64,000 nt of DNA from the NCBI GenBank assembly GCA_902500825.1, contig CABVRX010000009.1:57085-121084 (forward strand), given 5' to 3'. The DNA is from an uncultured Nitrospira sp. (GTDB lineage: Bacteria > Nitrospirota > Nitrospiria > Nitrospirales > Nitrospiraceae). The position numbers and the translations under genes are program-made. The notes under the pieces are model-generated. The model ran no database searches. It saw only the letters and a program-made list of their open reading frames with translations, and was not told where the DNA came from. Position 1 is the stretch's first letter. Each line of letters begins with the position of its first letter. Below are positions 44,557-53,983 of the stretch, one piece after another.

Positions 44557-45029
44557 TTCTGCCCTAGTGCATATTCCAAAGGGTTTACCCACATCGGGCG
44601 ATAACTCCAAGGAACTGACTGGTATCAAAACAGATGCAGGGTGAATCGCAATGGATACGGGATGATTTTATAGGGCTCATCTACACTATCGCACTGTTAA
44701 CAGTGCGTAAATCCGCACTGCACGAAATACTTGTGATGTCTAGAATCCGACGAAGAAGTTTGGCTTAGCGTAAGCTGATCGGTATACGGAGGTCTACACA
44801 TTGATACACGGAACACATAGATGGAAGAAGAAGCCATCTTACCTCCCCACCTCTCACTTTGATTGGGGCTGCGATGAGAAACCGACGGTAGCATTCTCGG
44901 CCCTAGCCGACCATCCCCCGTATGGCCAGAGACAATCATACCTATACATAAGTATAGATCCTAGTGGAACTATGCTTATAGGCCGATGATTCTACAGTCT
45001 CAAGATCAGCGCGTATGACAGTCCTGCAA
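44557..45029. other. intergenic region with an AT-rich hairpin
   Basis: No gene is seen over about 470 bases. An imperfect inverted repeat (44941-44982; CCTATA...TATAGG with an inner ATAAG/CTTAT pair) lies 48 bases after the stop of the 58-residue gene and could end the proA-region transcript, although no T-run follows. Confidence 0.4.
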
Positions 45030-45206
45030 TTATCCAAGATAGCGACCGTACAGGAAGGCGACAAATTGCTTTGCCCCACGCATTCTATTTTTGACGTTTT
45101 CGTCTGTGACACCAGACTGTTGCAGCTGTTGTTCAAACCTGATTAACGCATCCTTTAATTCTCTTCTGAGTTCTCTCTCGATCACTTTGTCCAGCACGCT
45201 CGGCAT
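45030..45206 (-). CDS. 58-residue helical protein
   Basis: The ATG at 45206 has AGGAGGG six bases upstream, which sets the start. The product is mostly a charged amphipathic helix (VLDKVIERELRRELKDAL, IRFEQQLQQSG) ending AKQFVAFLYGRYLG. It lies downstream of the 594-residue gene on the same strand. No family is recognised. Confidence 0.55.
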   Translation of the reverse strand: MPSVLDKVIERELRRELKDALIRFEQQLQQSGVTDENVKNRMRGAKQFVAFLYGRYLG

Positions 45207-45348
45207 GGTTTCCCTCCTCAATCGGTTGACGATGCTTCAACCCAGCCACCGTTTTGCCTGGATGATGGAAGTATAAACACTGGTTGCGAATTCTACAGAA
45301 CTCGCCTGAGACAAGCCAGTTCTTAAACCTGATGGCACCATCGGCCAT
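45133..45348 (-). CDS. possible small protein overlapping the 58-residue gene
   Basis: The ATG at 45348 is 18 bases after the upstream gene's stop and has GGAGG at good spacing (MADGAIRFKNWLVSGEFC). Its last third overlaps the next gene's ribosome site and start in another frame and there looks non-natural. It may be a decayed gene or a translational leader. The product is unknown. Confidence 0.3.
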   Translation of the reverse strand: MADGAIRFKNWLVSGEFCRIRNQCLYFHHPGKTVAGLKHRQPIEEGNHAERAGQSDRERTQKRIKGCVNQV

Positions 45349-45365
45349 ATCGCCTCCAGACAGAG

Positions 45366-47150
45366 CTAGAGCCGTCTGGCATGAAACAGTGTTAGCCCTG
45401 TTTTCGCTCTGGCCTTGGACAGGATCGTCTTATGCATGAGAAACGTTGGGAGAGATGCGACCGATTGGTCCCAGCACACCTCGCACTTTTCCTGCATTAG
45501 CAGCTCCCCTAGTTGAACTGGGCCGACGATAAACGCATGACCACCTCGCTGTAACGTTTGACTCAACCTCGTGACGATCGTTCTCATGGCTGTCAAAGAG
45601 TCAAACGAGTCATACGGCAGCCACTGATAAATCAAGTCATAGGGTCCGCAACTTGCCAGGGACTCTGCACCCATATCCTCGGCGACCATTCGAATTCGTT
45701 GCAACCAATCCCATCGTTGCACTTCGGCACATTGAGTCCAGAGCTGTTGAGCCTGACGCTGTGCATAGGCAACGTAGCGGACCTTCACGGTATAGTCACG
45801 TGGCCGATCGAAGAGAATACAAGTGGAAATGACGGCATCGCCGTTGACAATAAGCACACGCGCTGCCTGCGACCGCAGCCTTCCAACCTCTCGATCCTGT
45901 TCGCCGAGATCGTCGAGATAGTCCGCAACGAAGGATTGGGCAGCGAGTTCGCCGATCTCCGTGTCGTCTTCGGGAAACATGGGCACCGCCCCGAAGGCTT
46001 CGGCTGAGGACACCCTCGGAACTCCTTGCACAAATACCGTACGCCAATCGACTGGACTGACCGGGTATTGGCTTGGTGGCGATGGACCCACCAGGAGATC
46101 AGAATTCAACGGCACGGCCAATTCAGTTTCACGATCTTTCAAAATCAACCGACTCCCTTCGACGCGAAGGGTGCGATCCAATGGAAGCATACGGCGCCCG
46201 ATCGAATCGACGTATGGAAGCCCGGCCGGATCTTCAGTAAGGGTAGCCTTTTGTGCACTTCCATTTTTCACTGTCAGACACAACCCGTGGCTCTCGTCAA
46301 AATACCGAATGGGAGGATATTGAGCCGGCAACCAAACAACAAGATGAGATGTTGAGGGATTCATGAAAGCTGTGAACGGATCCTCCCCACCTAACGGCTG
46401 AGGGGTGAAAAAGCCGCTGAACAAGCGAAAGGCGGCTTCGGATGGATACGTAGGAATTCCGCGATACCGTAAGACCCTCGGGAACGAGTGTCCTTGGCTC
46501 TGATCGTCATACAGTCCTCGAATCAGCTCGAACACAGCAGAGCCCGTCCCCGGCAACAACGATTTGAACAGCTCGACCACCGGAAGGAAGTCAATCTGCT
46601 CCCAGTGCATGGCGCCCATGCAGGCCATGAAGCGCGTCGTTTCAAATCCACCGCTATCTAAAACATACAAGGCGTCTTTACGCTGTTGAATCGTGGCCAT
46701 CCCGTTAGGGTCGATCGTAAGATCCGCATCGCGATAAAACCACCGCACCTCTTCGATTGGTACTCGTAACGCCCCGGCAGCCATGGCGCGAAGATCATCC
46801 GGAGTGATCCGTTGCCAATTCGGCCTTGAGGTTAGATTCAGCCTGGTTTCATTCACCAACCCACCGGGCTTAATCCCAACCCACCGTCCCCAGTCAAGTC
46901 GGACTCGTGCTCGCCTCAGCAAGACGGTTCCGGTGTCGGTCGACTCCCACTCGCACTCATGCAAGGGATGCCCCACCGAGTCTGTCTCAAGAAAGCGTCG
47001 TCCATCAGGCCGGTAAAAAGCGAGGTGCCCGTTTGGAAACGTTTCAACGCGTCCACCGACTTTGTCGAAGGACTCAGCGAGTGTACGTGTGGAAGGAAAC
47101 CGAAGATGGCCGGGAGTGTTCAGGGCAAATGCAATGGTGTCCGAAGACAT
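45366..47150 (-). CDS. 594-residue protein of unknown function, methyltransferase-like C-terminus
   Basis: The product has no signal peptide. Its first 450 residues contain regularly spaced R/W/Y/P-rich segments (WGRWVGIKPGGL, VRWFYRDADLTIDPNG, RYRGIPTYPSEAAFRLFSGFF) that do not match a family I know. The last 150 include a Rossmann-like pattern (CGPYDLIYQWLPYDSF, a helix, then LQRGGHAFIVGP) as in the second half of AdoMet methyltransferases, without an obvious glycine-rich AdoMet loop. It begins directly after the proA stop, so it is probably co-transcribed with proA. The function is unknown. Confidence 0.75.
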   Translation of the reverse strand: MSSDTIAFALNTPGHLRFPSTRTLAESFDKVGGRVETFPNGHLAFYRPDGRRFLETDSVGHPLHECEWESTDTGTVLLRRARVRLDWGRWVGIKPGGLVNETRLNLTSRPNWQRITPDDLRAMAAGALRVPIEEVRWFYRDADLTIDPNGMATIQQRKDALYVLDSGGFETTRFMACMGAMHWEQIDFLPVVELFKSLLPGTGSAVFELIRGLYDDQSQGHSFPRVLRYRGIPTYPSEAAFRLFSGFFTPQPLGGEDPFTAFMNPSTSHLVVWLPAQYPPIRYFDESHGLCLTVKNGSAQKATLTEDPAGLPYVDSIGRRMLPLDRTLRVEGSRLILKDRETELAVPLNSDLLVGPSPPSQYPVSPVDWRTVFVQGVPRVSSAEAFGAVPMFPEDDTEIGELAAQSFVADYLDDLGEQDREVGRLRSQAARVLIVNGDAVISTCILFDRPRDYTVKVRYVAYAQRQAQQLWTQCAEVQRWDWLQRIRMVAEDMGAESLASCGPYDLIYQWLPYDSFDSLTAMRTIVTRLSQTLQRGGHAFIVGPVQLGELLMQEKCEVCWDQSVASLPTFLMHKTILSKARAKTGLTLFHARRL

Positions 47151-48461
47151 TCACTCGCGGAGTTGGCCGCTCCCCAAGACAATGAATTTGGAGCAGGTTA
47201 ACTCTTCCAACCCCATGGGGCCCCGTGCATGAATGCGCGAGGTGCTGATACCGATTTCGGCGCCCAGACCGAACTGATACCCGTCGTTGAGTCGGGTCGA
47301 GGCGTTTACAAGAACGGCGCTGGCATCGACCTCTTTGAGAAACCGCATCGCGCGTCCGTAATCCGACGTCACAATCGCTTCCGTATGCCGAGATCCGTAC
47401 TGCGCGATGTGTTCTATCGCTTCATCCATATTTCTCACGATTTTCACGGCCAGAACCAGGTCAAGAAACTCTTTGCCGTAATCTTGTTCGCTGGCCGGCT
47501 TGGCTTCAGGAATCAATTGACAAGTCCTTGGACATCCACGAATCTCGACATGGGCCGCGGTGAGGCTTGCAGTAAGCGTGGGCATGAGAGTCCTCGCCAC
47601 CGACTGGTGAACGAGCAGGGATTCCATTGCATTGCAGGTGGATGGCCGCTGCGCTTTGGCGTTGACGCAAATGGCCTCTGCCATCGCTGAATCCGCGTCG
47701 GCATCGACGTAGATGTGGCACACACCTGCATCGTGCTTCACGACCGGAATCGTCGAGTGTTCCGCAATGAGCTTCATCAACGATTCCCCGCCGCGCGGAA
47801 TGATCAAGTCGATGTACCGATCCTGCTTGAGCAACACCTGCACGACTTCACGATCCGCACGGTCGACGAATGTGATGGCACCAGGCGGAACACCGGCTTT
47901 TTCTGCGGCCTCGGACAAAACGGCGGCAATCGTCGTATTAGATTGAATCGCTTCACTGCCGCCCCGTAGCACACAGATGTTGCCGGATTTCAGACAGAGG
48001 GCCGCTGAATCCGCCGTCACATTGGGACGCGACTCATAAATGATCCCGATCACTCCGATGGGCACACGGACCCGCCCGACCTGCATTCCGTTTGGCCTCG
48101 TCCACATAGTGGGCATCATTCCTACAGGATCAGGTAACTTTGCCACTTCACGAATGCCGGCGGCCATTTCACCGATCCGCTTCTCGGTCAACCTCAAGCG
48201 ATCGGCCATCGCTTTCTTCTCAGGCGCAGCCCCAAATGCCTTGAGATCTTGTTCGTTTGCCGCGAGGAGTTCGCCAGACTTCTCCTCAAGCGCCTGTGCC
48301 ATGGCAAGGAGCGCCTGATCCTTGGTGGCTGTCGGCAGAGACGCCAATCTCCTCGACGCCTGCTTGGCCTTGGAGGCCAACTCCGATACGTACTCCAAAA
48401 CAGGCAACGGCTTGGGCTCGTCGATCTTCCGATCGGAGGCATTCCGGTCTAAGGATTCCAT
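47151..48461 (-). CDS. proA: gamma-glutamyl phosphate reductase
   Basis: ProA reduces glutamyl-5-phosphate to the semialdehyde, the second step of proline synthesis. The 436-residue product has the aldehyde dehydrogenase fold with PIGVIGIIYESRPNVTAD, LRGGSEAIQSN, the catalytic cysteine C276 in QRPSTCNAMESLLVH and the C-terminal FGLGAEIGISTSRIHARGPM. An N-terminal extension of about 20 residues is present. It is separated from proB by about 18 kb. The next gene starts immediately after its stop. Confidence 0.96.
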   Translation of the reverse strand: MESLDRNASDRKIDEPKPLPVLEYVSELASKAKQASRRLASLPTATKDQALLAMAQALEEKSGELLAANEQDLKAFGAAPEKKAMADRLRLTEKRIGEMAAGIREVAKLPDPVGMMPTMWTRPNGMQVGRVRVPIGVIGIIYESRPNVTADSAALCLKSGNICVLRGGSEAIQSNTTIAAVLSEAAEKAGVPPGAITFVDRADREVVQVLLKQDRYIDLIIPRGGESLMKLIAEHSTIPVVKHDAGVCHIYVDADADSAMAEAICVNAKAQRPSTCNAMESLLVHQSVARTLMPTLTASLTAAHVEIRGCPRTCQLIPEAKPASEQDYGKEFLDLVLAVKIVRNMDEAIEHIAQYGSRHTEAIVTSDYGRAMRFLKEVDASAVLVNASTRLNDGYQFGLGAEIGISTSRIHARGPMGLEELTCSKFIVLGSGQLRE

Positions 48462-48629
48462 ACTTTTTACCGACTGATCCTTTCGCTCAAGAACAAATCC
48501 GACGATACCGTGCGGCTACGAGACAGGTCAAGAGTCCTAGAAAGAGCAGCCAAAATGCACCGATCCGAAACTCTTTGTTTCAGCGAGTTTAGCACAAAAC
48601 GAATGTATGGAAGAAGCGGGACCTCCGTA

Positions 48630-48655
48630 GAGATGCCTTTCCTACAAGGCATCTC
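48630..48655. terminator. 10-bp perfect hairpin after the pilus-assembly operon
   Basis: GAGATGCCTT and AAGGCATCTC flank a six-base loop, 24 bases downstream of the last pseudopilin stop. No T-run follows on either strand. It is a candidate transcript end or barrier to proA transcription. Confidence 0.45.
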
Positions 48656-48678
48656 GCCGACTACTTCGACTAGCAGGA

Positions 48679-49389
48679 CTATTGTATCGCTTCCGAAGGA
48701 ATGACCGGTTCCGTGGGAGATTCTGCCGGCAAATCCAGATTCATTGACGAAGGTGAACCAGTTGAATCCATCAGATCATCAGGAGAAATCTGTGATTCAG
48801 GAGCCGTCGATTGGCCCGGAATCATCGGTTCTCCTGGAGCCTTCGGCTGGTCAAGTACCGCCGGCTGTGCAGGAACCAGAGACGGCCTGGTGACAGGCAC
48901 GGCCGCCGCGACCATGGACGGATTCGGATATTGGAATACCCAATCGTAGTGGGTCTGCTTTCCCTCGAAATGGCGCACTGCAAGCGGGAAATTACCTTGT
49001 TTGATCGGTTTGTGTCTGCTCTTGCTTCGAACTCCCATGATACCGCCCGTAGGCGCCCGCAGCAATTCCCACTCACCGCGTGCCACCGGATCGAGATAGA
49101 CCTTCCTGAGAAAGGGTTTGGGCGACCTCGTGAGTTCGGCCAGGGTTTGCGGATACACCTCACCAGGCATTACTCTTCCAGCCTTTGCGCTCGCCGAGTA
49201 GAGGGCCAGGGCTGTCTGAATTTCTATCCCTTTCGCCAACAAATCTGCTTCGAGCTCGCGTTGCACCATCGTCTTCCACTGCCGGACAGCCATCGTCATG
49301 GCAAGCCCCATAACCGTGATGGCGATCATCATCATGAGGTACGAAAACCCTGCTTCTTGCCGCTTCATCGATGCCAAGAGGCTCCGCAT
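48679..49389 (-). CDS. pseudopilin-like protein, long Pro-rich tail
   Basis: The 236-residue product has a prepilin-like leader (MKRQEAG then FSYLMMMIAITVMGL), but the usual glutamate at mature position 5 is replaced. A GspG-like body follows (TALALYSASAKAGRVMPG, PQTLAELTRSPKPFLRKVYLDP) and a tail of about 75 residues rich in P, S and A. It is the last gene of the assembly operon and probably a minor pseudopilin. Confidence 0.75.
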   Translation of the reverse strand: MRSLLASMKRQEAGFSYLMMMIAITVMGLAMTMAVRQWKTMVQRELEADLLAKGIEIQTALALYSASAKAGRVMPGEVYPQTLAELTRSPKPFLRKVYLDPVARGEWELLRAPTGGIMGVRSKSRHKPIKQGNFPLAVRHFEGKQTHYDWVFQYPNPSMVAAAVPVTRPSLVPAQPAVLDQPKAPGEPMIPGQSTAPESQISPDDLMDSTGSPSSMNLDLPAESPTEPVIPSEAIQ

Positions 49390-49395
49390 TAACCA

Positions 49396-49992
49396 TCACT
49401 CCTGATCCGTCGGTTTTTCCGGTAATTCTTCCGACAACGGCACCGTTTGATCCACATGGGTACCGGTGTTTCGGATGGTCACGCTTTCAGAATTGACCGC
49501 TTTGAGGATCAGATGGTCGTCGATACGATCACCGACCTTGAGCACCAACACCTCATCGTCTTTCCTGAGTATCGCTATATCCTTATTTGTCAGGCGGCTC
49601 TCACCCACGCGAAGAAATCCCAGATATCGATACGGCTCTAATTCCAACGCGTTTTCTTGTTGTGCCGGGGCCTCGGTTGAAGCCGAAGGCTGGTTCGCGG
49701 AATCTTGAACATTCCCGGCCGCAAACGTTCCATCGGCACGAGGCACGGCAAAAATGTTTCGAGGCGCTGTAAAAGTCGCTTGACGTTGAAGCCCCGTTGA
49801 TGCAAGCAAATCGAGATTGACGTGCAAACCTGTTTTTCCCGTCTCCGCATGCCACCCTACGGACGTTTGACCGGTGACATTCGTGAGCGGGATGCGAACA
49901 GGCTCCTGCAGTAGTTGCCACTGCCAGACAACCAGTCCTGCCCATAGGAAGCTAAGAGCGACGGCAAGAATCGTCTTCGTTTTCGCATCCAT
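49396..49992 (-). CDS. GspC/PilP-like inner-membrane protein
   Basis: The 198-residue product has one N-terminal helix (about 8-25) followed by a linker and a C-terminal all-beta domain (YRYLGFLRVGESRLTNKDIAI, VLVLKVGDRIDDHLILKAVN, VTIRNTG) that resembles the HR domain of GspC or PilP, which bridges the inner-membrane platform to the secretin. It sits between PilO-like and pseudopilin genes, as expected. Confidence 0.7.
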   Translation of the reverse strand: MDAKTKTILAVALSFLWAGLVVWQWQLLQEPVRIPLTNVTGQTSVGWHAETGKTGLHVNLDLLASTGLQRQATFTAPRNIFAVPRADGTFAAGNVQDSANQPSASTEAPAQQENALELEPYRYLGFLRVGESRLTNKDIAILRKDDEVLVLKVGDRIDDHLILKAVNSESVTIRNTGTHVDQTVPLSEELPEKPTDQE

Positions 49993-49994
49993 GG

Positions 49995-50567
49995 CTACTG
50001 GGCTGGTCCAGATAAACTCGACTCTCCGGCATCGCCGCGAAGGTACGTCGCGATTCTGATATTAAACGTCAACAGCACGTCCTGCGCGCCTCCGGACCGA
50101 GTCAGCTCAAGATCCTCGATAAACATCAACTCTTCCGCGGTCTCAAGACCGTAGATGAATCGGCGGAGATCCTCGTATCGCCCGGTCATCGGTCCCTGTA
50201 ACAGCCCTTTACTTGTATTCGCGGCGAGCGTGGACTCAGTCTTATAGGACAACGCCGGCAAGGTGACTCGAACACGCTTGGCTTCGTCTGAAATCCCCAG
50301 CGCTAATCGAGTAAAGTCTCGCTCAGCTGGAAGCGCCGCCCATACTCGGCTGAGATCCAGCTTGGCTTTTCTTGCATCTCGGTGATATGTCAACGCCTGT
50401 CGGGTTGCAGCCCATTCGTTCTCCAAACGCTCTCGGTTGGCTTGGGCGCCCGCCACACCGAAATCCTGGACCACGAACAGCATGCCCAGAAGACCCAGAG
50501 CGACCCCCGCCCATGGAAGCAACGGTGCGAATGGGTGCTGCCAGAGAAAGAGCAGACGATCTTTCAT
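49995..50567 (-). CDS. PilO/GspM-like assembly protein
   Basis: The 190-residue product has one helix near the N-terminus (about 15-37), a coiled coil (about 38-65; QANRERLENEWAATRQALTYH) and a ferredoxin-like C-terminal domain (GRYEDLRRFIYGLETAEELMFIEDLEL split across strands). This is the PilO/GspM layout that pairs with PilN. It lies three bases before the next gene of the operon. Confidence 0.75.
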   Translation of the reverse strand: MKDRLLFLWQHPFAPLLPWAGVALGLLGMLFVVQDFGVAGAQANRERLENEWAATRQALTYHRDARKAKLDLSRVWAALPAERDFTRLALGISDEAKRVRVTLPALSYKTESTLAANTSKGLLQGPMTGRYEDLRRFIYGLETAEELMFIEDLELTRSGGAQDVLLTFNIRIATYLRGDAGESSLSGPAQ

Positions 50568-50570
50568 CGA

Positions 50571-51200
50571 TCAAGTTCCGTCGTGCCGGTATTGCAAGGT
50601 AACGTCGAATTCTACCAACCCGTTCGATCCGACACGATGCTGCGCCAGGATCGTGTTTTTAAATGTCGCGTGATCTTGAAGCCCGACGGTGAAGGCGGTG
50701 ATGTCATCGAGACTCAGAGCAGTTCCCGTAAGTCGAACCCTCGTGCCTGCCTGATCAAGACGAACGCTGCTGAGCACGAGGCGCGAAGGGATCGTCTGTT
50801 CTAATTCAGTCAGAAACTTTGTCCACGAAAATGTTCTTTTTCCAAGCAGCTGGTTGGCCAACTCTACCTCGAAGGGCAGGCTCTTCAATGCCGATTCAGA
50901 CAAATCAATGCCTTCGTGTCGAGCGTTTGCAATCAGGTCCAGGTCCTGTTGTCGCACCCGGTCCAGTTCTGCTTGGATGGTTGAAGATTCTTGATATGTG
51001 AGGATCACTTGCCACAAGTTCCAGCAAATTCCTATCGCTAACAAGACGCAGCTGCCAATCAAGCACAATCGCAGTGGGACGACCATCGGTCGATAACGGC
51101 GGCTCAGGTTTATCTGGAACCGATCGCCGGCACCGCGCAGCAAGGGAATCGCCTTAAGCGACTCGAAGAATCTAGAGCCTGTGAAACTCATGCTCGCCAT
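50571..51200 (-). CDS. PilN/GspL-like assembly protein
   Basis: From the ATG at 51200 (overlapping the PilM-like stop region) the product is 209 residues: a cytoplasmic N-terminus (INLSRRYRPMV), a transmembrane helix (about 47-65), a coiled coil and a ferredoxin-like domain (RLVLSSVRLDQAGTRVRLTG, LEQTIPS). This is the PilN pattern. It pairs with PilO and binds PilM. An upstream frame open to 51326 was not used because it overlaps PilM. Confidence 0.75.
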   Translation of the reverse strand: MASMSFTGSRFFESLKAIPLLRGAGDRFQINLSRRYRPMVVPLRLCLIGSCVLLAIGICWNLWQVILTYQESSTIQAELDRVRQQDLDLIANARHEGIDLSESALKSLPFEVELANQLLGKRTFSWTKFLTELEQTIPSRLVLSSVRLDQAGTRVRLTGTALSLDDITAFTVGLQDHATFKNTILAQHRVGSNGLVEFDVTLQYRHDGT

Positions 51201-51201
51201 G

Positions 51202-52197
51202 CTAAAGTACCCCGGCCATCGCAGCCAACGATGTGATCCCCCGATGGTTCCCTTTGGCCACCCGACCAAAGGCCTCAACCGATTCCCAACCCAGTTGTTC
51301 GACGGACAATCGCAGCTCTGCCTCAATCAATTCTTGAAAGGTCGAAACATCTCCGTCTGCACAAATAACGGCTTCCTTAATGACCGAGGAGGGATGTTGT
51401 TGTCGGCAGAGCTCTACCGATGCGGAGCATTCCTTGATAATCTTGTTCAGCATATCGGTCTTCGTAAGTGCTTCAGCCGCCTCAACCCCCAAAAGCTTGC
51501 ATCGATAGAACAGCAAACGCCCTTGTTGACAAACCATAGTCGTCAAGGCTCGATCTGATACAGTAACCCACAGACACTCTCGACTCCGCCAATGAGGTTC
51601 TCCAGAAGCCCTTCTCCAGAAATCAAAAATCCGTAGACTCGTGACCCCCACTTCTTGGGGGATCAACCCCGCAGATTCACACAGTGACTCGTACTGCTTC
51701 AGCACCGATTCCTGGGCCGCCACCGTCAGCACAGTGTGAGCTGGCCCTTCTCCCTCCGATCGATCATGCAATACCTGGAACAACACCCTCGCACCGCTCA
51801 GCGGAAACAGTTGCTCTTGACCAAGCCGCCAACGGATCAGCGCATCACGTTCCTCGCGCCTGGCAGGCAGCTGTTCGAGGTGCAGCACTGTCGTCCTAAC
51901 CGCCGTGTCGGGCAGCAATACGGCAATCCGTCGCGGAAGATCAGAGAGAGTTGTTCTCCCGACAGCTTGGTGAACCGACTCTGAAGCCATCAATGCGCGA
52001 ATACGATTTACCAATCCTGCTGGATCGGATACATTCTCCTCCGTTGGGGAGGGTTTGATCATGCCGTCGGAAAGCGGAGACGTGACGCATGTATGTCGAC
52101 GTTGTCCACACCAATTTCGCTCGGTTTCTGCCCACGCGATCGAGTCGGTTCCAAACTTCAAGCAACGCTGTGGTCGACTACTGGCCCATTCCCACAT
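51202..52197 (-). CDS. PilM-like actin-fold ATPase
   Basis: The 331-residue cytoplasmic protein starts MWEWASSRPQRCLKFGTDSI and has the divided actin-like pattern of PilM (RIAVLLPDTAVRTTVLHLEQLP, LIRWRLGQEQLFPLSGARVLF, and a second-domain VTVSDRALTTMVCQQGRL). PilM recruits PilN to the platform. A GTG at 52215 would overlap the ATPase gene; the ATG at 52197 follows GAAGGG. The P-loop-like signature is weak, so the nucleotide binding is uncertain. Confidence 0.75.
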   Translation of the reverse strand: MWEWASSRPQRCLKFGTDSIAWAETERNWCGQRRHTCVTSPLSDGMIKPSPTEENVSDPAGLVNRIRALMASESVHQAVGRTTLSDLPRRIAVLLPDTAVRTTVLHLEQLPARREERDALIRWRLGQEQLFPLSGARVLFQVLHDRSEGEGPAHTVLTVAAQESVLKQYESLCESAGLIPQEVGVTSLRIFDFWRRASGEPHWRSRECLWVTVSDRALTTMVCQQGRLLFYRCKLLGVEAAEALTKTDMLNKIIKECSASVELCRQQHPSSVIKEAVICADGDVSTFQELIEAELRLSVEQLGWESVEAFGRVAKGNHRGITSLAAMAGVL

Positions 52198-52201
52198 CGT
52201 A

Positions 52202-53956
52202 TTACCCTTCTTCACTGAACGTCACACGATTGATCTCTCGGAGCGACGTCTCTCCATTCAGCACTTTTTTCAGCGCCGACTGCCTCAGCGTAATCATTCC
52301 ATCGGTCACGGCCCGATATCGGATTTCTGACAGCGGACGCTCGGCATGAATCATTTCTTTGATTTCATCCGTCAGATCCAGGAATTCGGTGATGCATTTT
52401 CTTCCTCGGTACCCGGTACCATGGCATTGCGGACACCCCTTCCCTTCGTAGAACGGCGTATCCTTATATTGCTCATAGTCCAATCCTGATTCTTCAATGA
52501 GAACTTGTTGTACTTTGACTGGAGTCCGACATGACGGGCACAGGATTCGAACCAGCCGCTGTGCTAACACGCAGTTAAGAGCGGCCAGAAAATTATAGGC
52601 ATCGATCCCCATCGACGCGAACCGTCCGATGACATCGAACACATTGTTCGCATGCACCGTCGTCAACACAAGATGGCCGGTCAGGGCCGATTGAATCGCG
52701 ATCTGCGCCGTTTCGGCATCTCGGATCTCGCCGACCATAATCTTGTCCGGATCATGACGAAGTATGGACCGAAGGCCGCGCGCGAACGTGACTCCCTTCT
52801 TTTCATTGACAGGAATCTGCACTACTCCGGAGAGTTGGTATTCAACGGGATCTTCGATCGTAATCAGCTTGTCCTCAAGCGTGTTCATCTCCGATATCGC
52901 TGCGTACAGCGTCGTCGTCTTCCCGCTTCCGGTTGGTCCCGTTACCAACACCATGCCGTAGGGACGAGTAATCGCTTTCCGAAATCGCTTCAGGTCTTCC
53001 GCATTAAACCCAAGCCGTTCGAGCTTCAAGGCCGACACTCCGGTCGCAATCGAGTCTCGGTCCAATATCCGAATCACGACCGACTCTCCGAAGACGCTAG
53101 GAAGAATAGAGACCCGAAAATCCACGGTCTTTCGATCCAGCCTCATGCGGAAGCTTCCGTCTTGAGGCACCCGACGCTCGGCAATATCAAGCTCCGACAT
53201 GACCTTCAAGCGGGACACCAATGGAGCGTGCAATCGAATATCCAACGGCTCCATGGCAGGAATCAGAATGCCGTCGACACGAAGTTTGACTTTGGTCGCA
53301 TGATCCGCGGCTTCGATGTGGATGTCACTTGCCCGGCGCTGCATCGCACTCAACAGGATAGAGTCCAGCAGCTTCACGGCCGGACTCTGCTCTTCGTCCG
53401 CATGATCGAGAGTAGGGATCTCTTTCCCTCGATCATCTTCTTTGACCAAAATTGACCGATACTCTGCCTCAAGCTCACGGAGCGCTTGACTCGATCCCTC
53501 ACTGCGCTCCAGCGCCGACAGAATCGCACCCTTGGTACTGACTACTCGATCGAGCGGCTTTCCGATTAGGAACTCTAGTTCATCGAGTCCGAGCACATTG
53601 TGCGGGTCGGCGATGGCAATCGTCAGCGCACCGGAACCTTCAGCGATCGGCACAAAGGGAAATCGCTGCATCAATTTGAGCGAAATGGTCTCGTAGTACC
53701 GTGGCTCGACCCGAAAATCCGTCAGCGGATCATAGGGAAGACCGTATTGAACAGCCAGGGCACGAGCCAATTGCTCCTCCGAGAGGAGCCCTTCGGTAAT
53801 CAGCGTTTGTCCTAAGACGGCAGGCGCTCCCTTCAATCGGTGCAAGATATCATCGACTGTGTGTTTTTCGATCATTCCCTGGTCGACCAAAACCTCGGCT
53901 AGAGATGGGCTCGTCAGGCTACGAAACATGCTCGATCTCTCTCGCTGTGTCTTCAT
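52202..53956 (-). CDS. gspE: GspE/PilB-type assembly ATPase
   Basis: The hexameric ATPase powers pseudopilus or pilus assembly. The 584-residue product has an N-terminal GspE-N domain (about 15-170), the Walker A GPTGSGKTTT (K347), an Asp box (ITIEDPVEYQL), Walker B (KIMVGEIRDAETA), His box (LTTVHANNVFDVI) and a zinc-binding pair of CxxC motifs (CPSC and CPQC) in the C-terminal subdomain. The N-terminal domain and Zn site are as in PilB/MshE and GspE. The frame may also start at 53959 (GTG). Confidence 0.93.
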   Translation of the reverse strand: MKTQRERSSMFRSLTSPSLAEVLVDQGMIEKHTVDDILHRLKGAPAVLGQTLITEGLLSEEQLARALAVQYGLPYDPLTDFRVEPRYYETISLKLMQRFPFVPIAEGSGALTIAIADPHNVLGLDELEFLIGKPLDRVVSTKGAILSALERSEGSSQALRELEAEYRSILVKEDDRGKEIPTLDHADEEQSPAVKLLDSILLSAMQRRASDIHIEAADHATKVKLRVDGILIPAMEPLDIRLHAPLVSRLKVMSELDIAERRVPQDGSFRMRLDRKTVDFRVSILPSVFGESVVIRILDRDSIATGVSALKLERLGFNAEDLKRFRKAITRPYGMVLVTGPTGSGKTTTLYAAISEMNTLEDKLITIEDPVEYQLSGVVQIPVNEKKGVTFARGLRSILRHDPDKIMVGEIRDAETAQIAIQSALTGHLVLTTVHANNVFDVIGRFASMGIDAYNFLAALNCVLAQRLVRILCPSCRTPVKVQQVLIEESGLDYEQYKDTPFYEGKGCPQCHGTGYRGRKCITEFLDLTDEIKEMIHAERPLSEIRYRAVTDGMITLRQSALKKVLNGETSLREINRVTFSEEG

Positions 53957-53983
53957 CACCCCAGATCCCGCTTCTCTTCTACT

